From Planctomycetota bacterium (GTDB lineage Bacteria; Planctomycetota; Phycisphaerae; WQYP01): 8,431 nucleotides of DNA. The stretch covers positions 1 through 8,431 of the forward strand of contig JAJZNY010000171.1 of assembly GCA_021852245.1 (NCBI GenBank). The letters run 5' to 3'. A model generated the notes under the pieces. It was not told where the DNA came from, did not search any database, and saw nothing but the letters and a program-made list of their open reading frames with translations. Positions 1 to 7,298 of the stretch are shown here, piece by piece (the first letter of the stretch is position 1; each line of letters starts with the position of its first letter). A program made the position numbers and the translations under genes.

Positions 1-18
1 AACCTGATCGGCGGTCGC

Positions 19-48
19 TTGCCTGGTACCCCATATTGCGGTGATAAT
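19..48 (+). promoter_or_regulatory. Possible sigma-70-type promoter for the left operon
   Basis: A TTGCCT hexamer at 19-24 (four of six matches to TTGACA) and a GATAAT hexamer at 43-48 (five of six matches to TATAAT) are separated by 18 bases. This would start transcription about 40 bases before the first gene's ATG. The placement makes sense for a three-gene operon, but such matches occur by chance and the upstream gene lies outside the window, so readthrough from further left cannot be excluded. Confidence 0.3.
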
Positions 49-93
49 GCTTGTGGCGGAGGTCGGTAACGATAGAAAAGGAACCGACTTCCA

Positions 94-1533
94 ATGTTCG
101 ATGGGTATGAAATCAATGGGCTTTTCGACGAAATGTTTGAAAAGCCGGGTGTTCCCCGCTCGCACTACGCGGGGCTGTACGAACGTATCAATCACCTCGG
201 AATCACGGCCATCAAGCATCGAAGTGCGATGGCGGATGCCTGCTTTCGCAATCAAGGTGTCACCTTTACCGTCTATAAAGACGCGCTGGGTGTAGAGAAG
301 ATTTTTCCGTTCGATGTTCTGCCGCGGATCATTCCCGCCGATGAATGGAACCTGATAGAAAAGGGGCTCATCCAGCGGATCACCGCGTTAAATTACTTCT
401 GCGACGACATTTACCACCAACAGCGCATCCTGCAGGAGCGGGTCATTGACCCGGAGATGATCTACAACGCGAAGATGTTTCGGCGGCAGATGCTGGGCAT
501 CAATGTCCCCCGCGGAATTTACGTCAGCATATGCGGGACCGATCTGATCCGGGACCGGCACGGCGACTATCTGGTGCTGGAAGACAACTGCCGCACTCCG
601 AGTGGTGTCAGCTACGTGCTGGAAAACCGGGCGATCATGAAGCGCACATTCCCGGCCGTATTTCAGGCGGCGCATGTACGCCCCATCGAGGATTATCCGC
701 ACAATCTGCTTCAGTGTCTCAAATATCTGGCTCCACCCGATTTGCCGGACCCATGTATCGTGGTGCTGACCCCCGGCATGCATAACTCGGCGTATTACGA
801 ACACAGTTTTCTGGCCCGGCAGATGGGATTGGAACTGGTCGAGGGGCGCGATCTGCTGGTGGACGACAACTATGTGTATATGCGTACGACGGCGGGGATG
901 CGGCGGGTGGATGTTATTTACCGTCGCATTGACGATGATTACATTGACCCGCTCTGCTTTCGGCCCGACTCGCTGCTGGGCGTGGCGGGCATTATGAATG
1001 CGTATCGCATGGGCCGCGTTGCGCTGGCCAATGCGGTGGGCGTCGGGGTTGCCGACGACAAGGCCATCTACCCCTACGTGCCGGATATGATCCGCTTTTA
1101 CCTGAAGCAGGAACCGATACTTAAAAATGTGCATACGTATATATGTGCCCGTCCGGATGATCGACGATATGTCCTGGATCATCTTCACGAACTGGTCGTG
1201 AAGTCCACCAATGAGGCCGGTGGCTACGGGATGCTGATGGGGCATCAGGCGACGGAGGCCGAGCGTAAAGAGTTTGCTGAAAAAATTAAATCCGATCCGC
1301 GCAATTTCATCGCCCAACCGGTCATTGAGATCAGTCAGCATCCTTCCATTATTGAGAACCGTCTGGAAGGACGCCGCATCGATCTTCGCCCCTACATCCT
1401 CTGCGGCCAAAGCATATCGGTCATGCCCGGCGGGCTTACGCGCGTTGCGCTGAAGCGTGGCAGTTTGGTCGTCAACAGCTCACAGGGAGGTGGCAGCAAA
1501 GACACTTGGGTTCTGGAGGAGCAAAAATCATGA
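94..1533 (+). CDS. Stand-alone circularly permuted ATP-grasp protein (CP_ATPgrasp, COG2308-like)
   Basis: This 479-aa protein matches the circularly permuted ATP-grasp family formerly split into DUF404 and DUF407. Family members are predicted, not proven, to be ATP-dependent carboxylate-amine ligases (amidoligases) that form amide bonds in a small peptide or peptide tag. Visible motifs are [19 protein letters not shown] (161-179), [17 protein letters not shown] (248-264), [12 protein letters not shown] (276-287), a lysine at 370 followed by GGYGM (376-380), [13 protein letters not shown] (421-433) and [11 protein letters not shown] (464-474). The acidic and arginine positions E163, D280-D282, D430 and R432 are candidates for metal and ATP contacts. 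The ATG at 94 is preceded by AAAGGA (77-82), and an in-frame stop at 73-75 rules out a longer product. No signal peptide or membrane segment is seen. It is the first gene of a co-directional trio and its stop overlaps the next start. The family assignment is strong; the reaction is inferred. Confidence 0.95.
   Translation: MFDGYEINGLFDEMFEKPGVPRSHYAGLYERINHLGITAIKHRSAMADACFRNQGVTFTVYKDALGVEKIFPFDVLPRIIPADEWNLIEKGLIQRITALNYFCDDIYHQQRILQERVIDPEMIYNAKMFRRQMLGINVPRGIYVSICGTDLIRDRHGDYLVLEDNCRTPSGVSYVLENRAIMKRTFPAVFQAAHVRPIEDYPHNLLQCLKYLAPPDLPDPCIVVLTPGMHNSAYYEHSFLARQMGLELVEGRDLLVDDNYVYMRTTAGMRRVDVIYRRIDDDYIDPLCFRPDSLLGVAGIMNAYRMGRVALANAVGVGVADDKAIYPYVPDMIRFYLKQEPILKNVHTYICARPDDRRYVLDHLHELVVKSTNEAGGYGMLMGHQATEAERKEFAEKIKSDPRNFIAQPVIEISQHPSIIENRLEGRRIDLRPYILCGQSISVMPGGLTRVALKRGSLVVNSSQGGGSKDTWVLEEQKS
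1515..1521 (+). promoter_or_regulatory. Strong ribosome binding site deciding the alpha-E start
   Basis: GGAGGAG lies inside the last codons of the ATP-grasp gene, eight bases before the ATG at 1530. It supports 1530 as the alpha-E start over an upstream TTG at 1506. The ATG overlaps the preceding TGA stop as ATGA, the usual layout for translational coupling. Confidence 0.8.
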
Positions 1534-2600
1534 TGGAGTCAAATTCTGCGGCCTCAGCAAACGCCAAACGTCGTGCACGTACCCTGCTGGCCCGGGTCGC
1601 GGATGCCAGTTTTTGGATGAGCCGTTATATGGAACGGGCGGAGCATATCGCAAGAATCCTGATGATCAGCGGAGATGTGCTCACCGGCGCCGGCGATCTG
1701 GACCCGCCTTTCGCGCTGGAGGTCGCCGGCGATGTGCTGCGTATAACCCAGCGCGATCATATGTTTCCGACGCTGGCCCCGGCGGGGCGCAGTCCGACGC
1801 AGGTCATGGCGGCGGTGGCCCGGTATATGACCTTGGACGAGGGAAATCCCAACAGTCTGATCCACTGTCTGGCCAAGGCCCGTGAAAACGCGCGAGGCAT
1901 ACGCGAAAGCATTTCCGCCGAGATGTGGGAACAGATCAACACCTTTTACTGGTCCATCAAGAGTGACGATGCGCGCGAGAGATTTGAAGATGTACCACAG
2001 GAATTCTATCGGCAGTTCATGCTCGGCTCGTTTCTCTTTCAGGGGCTTACCGACCAGACCATGGATCATGGCCAGGTATGGATGTTTATCCAGCTCTCCC
2101 GATATATCGAACGGGTGGACATGACGTGCCGGATATTGACGGCCAAATTCGCCACGCTCTCGCGTATTGACGGTTCGCTGGAATCCTCGCTGCGCACCAT
2201 TCAATGGATGGCGGTACTTCGCACCTGCTGCAGCATCGAGGCGTATCGTCGAAGCCATGTCGGTGAAATCGAGCCGTCGCGGGTGGCGAATTTTATTATT
2301 TTTGATCCTACTTTTCCGCGCAGCATTCACTTCTGTGTGAAGCAGGCGCTCGCCACCGTAGACCAGATTCGCGCCGGTCTCGCCGCCGATGCCGGGCGCG
2401 AGGCCCAGCGTCGGCTGGGCCGGCTCTTTGCGGAAGTGCAATATTCGCATGTTACGGGTGAGATGGATGATGGACTTATTGATTTTCTGGGACGCACGCG
2501 GGCGGGTATTGCGGAGGCGGCGGCGGCGATTCAGGAACAATGGTTCATGCGGGCCATCGACCCCAACGGATGGCGCGCGTGGTCCACGAGCGCGCTTTGA
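1530..2600 (+). CDS. Alpha-E domain protein (COG2307-like, formerly DUF403)
   Basis: This 356-aa, mostly helical protein belongs to the alpha-E family, which almost always travels with circularly permuted ATP-grasp and transglutaminase-like genes. Its biochemical role is unknown; it is presumed to be a partner of the ATP-grasp enzyme. The diagnostic start [20 protein letters not shown] (19-38) is present, followed by [18 protein letters not shown] (105-122) and WEQIN (133-137). A second SRYIER (190-195) and a second block, [13 protein letters not shown] (258-270), suggest an internal duplication. The chosen ATG forms ATGA with the upstream stop and has a strong GGAGGAG site. A TTG start at 1506 would add eight residues but overlap the upstream gene more. 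No signal peptide or membrane helix is visible. It forms the middle of the left operon, with 25 bases to the next gene. Confidence 0.93.
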   Translation: MMESNSAASANAKRRARTLLARVADASFWMSRYMERAEHIARILMISGDVLTGAGDLDPPFALEVAGDVLRITQRDHMFPTLAPAGRSPTQVMAAVARYMTLDEGNPNSLIHCLAKARENARGIRESISAEMWEQINTFYWSIKSDDARERFEDVPQEFYRQFMLGSFLFQGLTDQTMDHGQVWMFIQLSRYIERVDMTCRILTAKFATLSRIDGSLESSLRTIQWMAVLRTCCSIEAYRRSHVGEIEPSRVANFIIFDPTFPRSIHFCVKQALATVDQIRAGLAADAGREAQRRLGRLFAEVQYSHVTGEMDDGLIDFLGRTRAGIAEAAAAIQEQWFMRAIDPNGWRAWSTSAL

Positions 2601-2612
2601 GGCTCATGCATC

Positions 2613-2617
2613 AGGAG
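2613..2617 (+). promoter_or_regulatory. Ribosome binding site deciding the transglutaminase start
   Basis: AGGAG lies eight bases before the ATG at 2626. The reading frame is open upstream into the alpha-E gene as far as 2389, so this site, together with the conserved N-terminus beginning MLIGIEHTTELSY, decides the start. Confidence 0.7.
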
Positions 2618-2625
2618 TTTTCATC

Positions 2626-3681
2626 ATGCTGATTGGAATTGAACACACCACGGAACTTTCCTACTCCGGGCTTATCAGCGAGACGGTGATGGAATTGCGT
2701 ATGGCGCCTCGGCAGGAATCGGGCCAGCAGCGGCTTTCATTCGATCTTGCCGTGGGCCCGGCCTGTCAGATTCGCAGCTATTTCGACTGGCTGGGCAACA
2801 CGGTACACGCATTTTCCATTAATGGTCTGCACAAAAGTGTAAAGATCGTGGCCTCCAGCGTGGTTCAGACCCATCATCAGCATTCCCGATCGGGCTCGCT
2901 GCCCGACCGGTGGCCGCCGAGCAATCTGCCGGATTACACCCTGCTCGATTTCCTCAAGCTGGAATCGCCCATCGGCGATTGCCCCGAGTTGGATCGCGTC
3001 GTCGGGGAAATCAAGCCGCGGGAAAGTGCCCGGCAGCTTGATGTCGCCATGGAAGTGATGCGGTATGTCAGTGATGAGTTTCAGTATGAAAAAGGGGTTA
3101 CCAGCGTCAGCACGACGGTCGAGGAAGTGCTGGCGCATCGGCGGGGGGTATGTCAGGATTTTGCCCAGGTTATGGTCGGCATCCTTCGAAAACTTGCGAT
3201 TCCCTGTCGATATGTGAGCGGCTTTATCCATGCCGGCAACCGCGGCTATCGAGGCGCAACCCAGACGCACGCCTGGTGTGAGGCTTATTTCCCGTCCGCC
3301 GGTTGGGTCGGTTTTGATCCTACCAACAACTGTCCGGCGGGCGAAAATTTTGTCAAAATGGCCGTCGGTACCAATTACCGAGATGTCCCGCCGCACAAGG
3401 GCGTTTACCGCGGATCTGCCCGCGAGACCATGTCGGTATCCGTCATCACGCGGGAATTGCGGGAGCTGACCAATCGTCTGGTCGGCGAGCGGACCGGCAG
3501 CCTTGAAGTTCCAGTATTTAATTTCGCGGGTCGTGGTCCGGTGGGGGGGTGGATACTCGATGAACAGGTCCAACAGCAACAGCAGCAACAGCAGTGCGGG
3601 ACCTTGATGATGAGCCCTGCCCGACCTGTTCCCCGCGCGATGAACCCATCATCGGCTCGGTGCGCCTGTGATCCTGCTTAA
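2626..3681 (+). CDS. Transglutaminase-like cysteine protein with poly-Q tail (COG1305-like)
   Basis: This 351-aa protein has a bacterial transglutaminase N-terminal beta domain (about 1-85) followed by a transglutaminase core. The apparent catalytic triad is C176 in RRGVCQDFA, H215 in TQTHAWCEAY and D231 in VGFDPTN. Proteins with this fold act as cysteine peptidases or as acyl transferases; in clusters with circularly permuted ATP-grasp they are predicted to cleave or transfer the amide bonds the ligase makes. The triad is intact, so activity is likely, but the substrate is unknown. After the core comes a linker containing GRGPVGGWILDEQ, a run of eight glutamines (316-323) and a 28-residue tail with three cysteines (324, 346 and 348) and several prolines. 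The tail makes it about 50 residues longer than the other transglutaminase-like protein in the window. It is the last gene of the left operon. No signal peptide is evident. Confidence 0.92.
   Translation: MLIGIEHTTELSYSGLISETVMELRMAPRQESGQQRLSFDLAVGPACQIRSYFDWLGNTVHAFSINGLHKSVKIVASSVVQTHHQHSRSGSLPDRWPPSNLPDYTLLDFLKLESPIGDCPELDRVVGEIKPRESARQLDVAMEVMRYVSDEFQYEKGVTSVSTTVEEVLAHRRGVCQDFAQVMVGILRKLAIPCRYVSGFIHAGNRGYRGATQTHAWCEAYFPSAGWVGFDPTNNCPAGENFVKMAVGTNYRDVPPHKGVYRGSARETMSVSVITRELRELTNRLVGERTGSLEVPVFNFAGRGPVGGWILDEQVQQQQQQQQCGTLMMSPARPVPRAMNPSSARCACDPA
3571..3594 (+). repeat. CAR triplet run encoding eight glutamines
   Basis: Eight consecutive glutamine codons, mixed CAA and CAG, encode residues 316-323 of the left transglutaminase-like protein. 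The mixed codons argue that the amino-acid run is kept rather than being a fresh pure triplet expansion. It separates the conserved domain from a low-complexity tail. Confidence 0.9.
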
Positions 3682-3752
3682 GTTTAAGGGTGAGTGGCGG
3701 CCGATCGACCACCGCGCCATCTGGCGGAACGTGCGGTATCCCTTGAGCTGGC
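3682..3752. other. Convergent intergenic gap between the two operons
   Basis: Only 71 bases separate the two converging stop codons. A short imperfect hairpin can be drawn around a CGATCG centre, with arms 3694-3697 and 3709-3712, but no T-run follows on either strand. No convincing intrinsic terminator is seen, so termination may be Rho-dependent or the transcripts may overlap. Confidence 0.6.
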
Positions 3753-4658
3753 TTATGGCGCCTCTGATCGCTCGTCGAACTCCGCATCGGCCGGTATTAC
3801 ATCGACGCCGACCGTCACTTCGTGCTTGCCACCGCCGAGGATAACGCCGCGCAGCGGTGACACATCCGAAAAATCGCGTCCCCAGGCAACGGTAATGTGG
3901 GCTTCCAGCGGCCAGAGGTGATTGGTCGGATCGATATCCATCCATCCATATTCCGGCACATAGACGCTGATCCACGCATGCGAGGCGTCCGCTCCGATGA
4001 GTCTGCTTCCTCCGGGCGGCGGCTGCGTGACGAGATAGCCGGAGACGTATCGTGCCGAGAGCCCGACGGAGCGAAGTGCCGCAATTGTGAGGTGCGCAAA
4101 ATCCTGACACACGCCTGTGCGGCGTTCAAAGACTTCGGCAACCTGAGTCGAAACATTCGTTGATCCACTGACGAACCGAAACTCGGTGCACACGCGCCCC
4201 GCCAGGTCCAGTGCCGCCTCCGCAATAGGCCTGCCGGGAGGAAATGATTGCAGCGCCCATCGGCGGATTTCCTCCGTCCAGTCAACATGTGGTGACCGGA
4301 ATCGGAATTCGGCGGCGGCGAGCCATTCATCCTCAGGCTTTCCGCGGAGCAAATTCGCCACGGCTTCCCACGGGCTTGTCGGGAACAGCGCGGATGTTCT
4401 CGGCGGCGCCAGGTCGACCACGCTTCTTGATTCCACCCGCAGTTCAAGATGCGGTTCATCAATGGTGAAAACCGTGGTGCGATTTCCGAAGCAGTCAAGC
4501 CGGGTGGTCCGCGATGCGTCCGGTGTGATATCAAGTTCCACCTGTGTCCATGTGTGTCCCGGGCTATCGCGGGGAATCAGATGGGCCAGATTATGACAGA
4601 CCGTCACCGCTTCCTGATAGCGATAATGAGTCAGATGCCGGATTCGATATACCGCCAT
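3753..4658 (-). CDS. Transglutaminase-like cysteine protein (COG1305-like), right operon
   Basis: This 301-aa protein is the second transglutaminase-fold protein of the window. An N-terminal beta domain (about 1-85, beginning MAVYRIRHLTHYRYQEAV) is followed by the core with an apparent triad of C184 in RRTGVCQDFAH, H227 in DASHAWISVY and D243 in MDIDPTN. All triad residues are present, which suggests an active cysteine peptidase or transferase. Unlike its counterpart at 2626-3681 it has no glutamine run or long tail and ends with a short acidic stretch. The ATG is preceded by GAGG (plus-strand 4666-4669) seven bases upstream. It follows the ATP-grasp/alpha-E fusion by 51 bases on the same strand and is the last gene of the right operon. 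No signal peptide is evident; a cytoplasmic role with the fusion protein and DUF2126 protein is inferred from context. Confidence 0.94.
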   Translation of the reverse strand: MAVYRIRHLTHYRYQEAVTVCHNLAHLIPRDSPGHTWTQVELDITPDASRTTRLDCFGNRTTVFTIDEPHLELRVESRSVVDLAPPRTSALFPTSPWEAVANLLRGKPEDEWLAAAEFRFRSPHVDWTEEIRRWALQSFPPGRPIAEAALDLAGRVCTEFRFVSGSTNVSTQVAEVFERRTGVCQDFAHLTIAALRSVGLSARYVSGYLVTQPPPGGSRLIGADASHAWISVYVPEYGWMDIDPTNHLWPLEAHITVAWGRDFSDVSPLRGVILGGGKHEVTVGVDVIPADAEFDERSEAP

Positions 4659-4709
4659 GTCAATGCCTCGATGATATTTGACGATGTCGCTTCATGATGC
4701 TCCAATCGC

Positions 4710-7253
4710 TCAGCGGGTACTCGCCGAGGCCCCGATCGACCGGCCGGGGGCGGCGTGCGTCAGATAGCGCCGGCTCAGCAGATCGGAAATCTGGAAAATA
4801 TCGACCAGTATCGAATCCAGCCGTGATTGCAGACACGATTCTTTGGCCGCAATGGCCGGCAGAGTGTTAAATTCCATCAGCCTCAATTCCGTGAGACGCA
4901 AAAGCAAAATCTGCTGCACGGGTGTCAGGCGGGCTTCGTGCTGATTTCCCGGCAGTTGGGCGACATGCTCTTGAAGTCTCGCTAGTTGGAATGCCAATGA
5001 GCGGGGATTGGTTTCATCGGCGAGAAGCAGATCGGCGACGAGAGGCACCTGCAGGGAGGTCATGTATCGGCGTCGATAAGTGATGGCGGAATCCGCCACT
5101 TCAAGTACGGCTTCAAGCGCGTTGGGCGGAGGGGGCTCAGAGCCGCACAGGCTGGTCCGGCATAGCTGCACCATCGCCGCGCTGCGTTCAATTCGCCTGC
5201 CGATATCAAGAAACCGCCACGCCAGCCCGCGCGACATGGATTCCATCGCGAGCCCTGCGAATGCGGCGAACGAAATCATCAGTTTATCAAGCGATGCGAG
5301 CCGATCGCTCAGGCGCCGGTCACGCAGATCCCCGGCCGAAAAATCCGAATCGATGCGATTAATAATGCGCCAGGTATCGATCGACATCCGGTCCCGCACC
5401 AGACTTGCGGTCGTATACACCGACCGGAGCGTCGCCTGGAGACCATATGCGAGAGTGGGGGCAAAAAGGATATCCTCCATTTCCATCTCGCCGACCTTTC
5501 CATGTTCACCCGCTCGATCGATCTGTGCCTGTCGTGAGAGGGCCTCAAGCAGCACGGGCAATTCCGTGCTGGATTCAAAATTCTGGTCGACCAATCGCCC
5601 CACGATGCCGCGGGAGAGTCGCACAATCGCCTCCGCCCGTTCAATGTAACGCCCAAGCCAGAACAGATTGTCCGCAACGCGGCTCGACAAATCGCCACCG
5701 GCACGTGAAATTTCCATCGGCAGTCCCGGTGGAGAAAGCAGGCTGAAAGAATCAACGGGTCCACCGGAAAGAACCCACGTGTCCTTGGAGCCGCCCCCTC
5801 GCTGCATCGAGACGATCATGGATTCGGTGGAAATAGAGAACCGGGCCAATCCGCCCGGCATCACGTCATAGCTTTCACCGGCAGCCGCCAGATGGGCACG
5901 AAAGGCGATGTGCCGCGCTTCAATCCGGTTTCCGATGATCACCGGCGCAGTGGAGAGCGAAATCTGCTCCTCCGCTACGAATTGAGCAGGATCCGCTGCT
6001 ATGCGTTGCCGCCAATCATCCAATTGCCCGGCGGAAAGCGATTCCATCGACATCGGCCCCTGGCGCGGGGTGTTGAATGCAGGCTTGATCAGCATCTGCG
6101 GCAGATGATCGAGAACATAACGCAGCGATTCTTCATCTCCGCACCAATAGGATGTCACGGACGGGAGCTTAAGTTCCTCTCCCAGCAGGTATCGGCACAT
6201 ACGCGGCAGAAATGCGCCCAGTGCGGGTGATTCCATAAGGCCCGAACCCAGCGCATTGACCACGGCGACATTTCCGGCGTGCACCGCCTGCACCAAGCCT
6301 GGAATTCCCAGCGTGCTGTCAGGCATCAGTTCCAGCGGGTCGCAATACCCATCATCCTGACGCCGAAAGATGACATCGACCGGTTGAAGGCCGCCAAGCA
6401 TCTTCATGTAGACGTGGTTATCACGGACGGTCAGATCAGCGCCCTCAACCAGCGTGTAGCCCAGATATTGCGCCAGATAGGCGTGTTCAAAATAAGTTTC
6501 GTTGTAGGGACCGGGAGTGAGAAGTACCACCCTCGGATTATCCCGATTGTGCGGTGCTGCCGTCTGTAAAAGATTCCGGACCGATCGGAAGAATGTGGCC
6601 AGACGGCTCACATGGCAGTCACGAAAAATTTCCGGTATGGCCCGTGATACCACGATACGATTCTCCAGCGCGTATCCAGTCCCCGACGGCGCTTGAGTAC
6701 GGTCTGCCAATACGCAAAAACTGCCGTCAGGGCAGCGTCCGATGTCGGTGGCGACCATATGGAGTCGTCGATGATCCGCCGGTCTGGCGCCGACAAGCGG
6801 CCGGAGATAACCCGGATTGGGAAAGATGACATCGGGGGGGATGATGGCATCTTTTAATAAACGCTGCGGGCCGTAGATATCAGCCAGGGCCATGTCCAGA
6901 ACGCGTGCCCGCTGAATAAGCCCGTCGCTGAGACCCGCCCATTCCTGCGCCGAAAAAACCAGTGGAAGTGCGTCGAGGACCCACGGCCGATCCATGCCGT
7001 CCGGATCGCCATAGACGTTGTACGTCACGCCATTTTCATGAATCAATCGGCGAGCCGTAGCCCAGCGCTTTTCAAGTTCCACCGGCCCCAGCTCGTCCAG
7101 AAGCCGCACAAGCGTTCGCCAATGATCCCGAACACCGCCGTCCCGACCGATCATTTCATCGGGTACGGCAGCAGCCGGAGAGTAATGACTGAACAAGGAA
7201 CGCGCCCGATTAGAAAGGTCTGTATGGCCGATGGAAATATGATCTGTCGTCAT
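4710..7253 (-). CDS. Fused circularly permuted ATP-grasp and alpha-E protein
   Basis: This 847-aa protein joins the two activities that are separate genes in the left operon. Residues about 20-497 are circularly permuted ATP-grasp: VLADRTQAPSGTGYALENR (181-199), EGADLTVRDNHVYMK (270-284), FRRQDDGYCDPLE (296-308), K390 in MLIKPAF, and [12 protein letters not shown] (484-495). After a linker, residues about 523-831 are alpha-E: SRVADNLFWLGRYIERAE (524-541), a second GRRIERSAAMVQL (685-697) and NPRSLAFQLARLQEHVAQLP (749-768). Several candidate ligand residues of the stand-alone copy are changed here: E163 to A183, N165 to R185, R167 to Q187 and D430 to A450, and the GGYG loop is absent, so substrate or activity may differ. 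An in-frame stop lies just upstream of the ATG. The ribosome site is weak (GGTGAT, 11 bases away). It sits 45 bases after the DUF2126 gene, which suggests one operon. The reaction is inferred. Confidence 0.95.
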   Translation of the reverse strand: MTTDHISIGHTDLSNRARSLFSHYSPAAAVPDEMIGRDGGVRDHWRTLVRLLDELGPVELEKRWATARRLIHENGVTYNVYGDPDGMDRPWVLDALPLVFSAQEWAGLSDGLIQRARVLDMALADIYGPQRLLKDAIIPPDVIFPNPGYLRPLVGARPADHRRLHMVATDIGRCPDGSFCVLADRTQAPSGTGYALENRIVVSRAIPEIFRDCHVSRLATFFRSVRNLLQTAAPHNRDNPRVVLLTPGPYNETYFEHAYLAQYLGYTLVEGADLTVRDNHVYMKMLGGLQPVDVIFRRQDDGYCDPLELMPDSTLGIPGLVQAVHAGNVAVVNALGSGLMESPALGAFLPRMCRYLLGEELKLPSVTSYWCGDEESLRYVLDHLPQMLIKPAFNTPRQGPMSMESLSAGQLDDWRQRIAADPAQFVAEEQISLSTAPVIIGNRIEARHIAFRAHLAAAGESYDVMPGGLARFSISTESMIVSMQRGGGSKDTWVLSGGPVDSFSLLSPPGLPMEISRAGGDLSSRVADNLFWLGRYIERAEAIVRLSRGIVGRLVDQNFESSTELPVLLEALSRQAQIDRAGEHGKVGEMEMEDILFAPTLAYGLQATLRSVYTTASLVRDRMSIDTWRIINRIDSDFSAGDLRDRRLSDRLASLDKLMISFAAFAGLAMESMSRGLAWRFLDIGRRIERSAAMVQLCRTSLCGSEPPPPNALEAVLEVADSAITYRRRYMTSLQVPLVADLLLADETNPRSLAFQLARLQEHVAQLPGNQHEARLTPVQQILLLRLTELRLMEFNTLPAIAAKESCLQSRLDSILVDIFQISDLLSRRYLTHAAPGRSIGASASTR

Positions 7254-7298
7254 CGTCGGGCATCATCACCGAATAGAGGTTCGTTCGTCAATCGCGTT

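Noticed and set aside
41..295. 84-codon plus-strand frame overlapping the start of the ATP-grasp gene
   Set aside because: It overlaps the well-supported gene in another frame and has no ribosome site or recognisable sequence.
388..1410. Long open frame (340 codons) on the minus strand opposite the ATP-grasp gene
   Set aside because: It lies wholly antisense to a gene with clear family motifs, has a His/Arg/Ile/Val-rich composition typical of a reverse-frame shadow, and matches no family I recognise.
1554..2540. Long open frame (328 codons) on the minus strand opposite the alpha-E gene
   Set aside because: Antisense shadow of a well-supported gene, with no recognisable domain.
2389..2625. 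N-terminal extension of the left transglutaminase-like protein
   Set aside because: The frame is open, but it overlaps the alpha-E gene, encodes arginine-rich shadow sequence, and the good ribosome site points to the ATG at 2626.
2737..3588. Long open frame (283 codons) on the minus strand opposite the left transglutaminase gene
   Set aside because: Antisense shadow. Its leucine run is just the reverse reading of the poly-glutamine codons.
3694..3712. Possible hairpin terminator between the convergent operons
   Set aside because: The stem is only four to five pairs, the loop is long and no T-run follows on either strand.
3815..4534. 239-codon minus-strand frame inside the right transglutaminase gene
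   Set aside because: Same strand, shifted frame, fully contained in a gene with an intact triad; arginine- and serine-rich with no family features.
5080..5649. 189-codon plus-strand frame inside the fusion gene
   Set aside because: Arg/Ser-rich shadow frame opposite the alpha-E part of the fusion.
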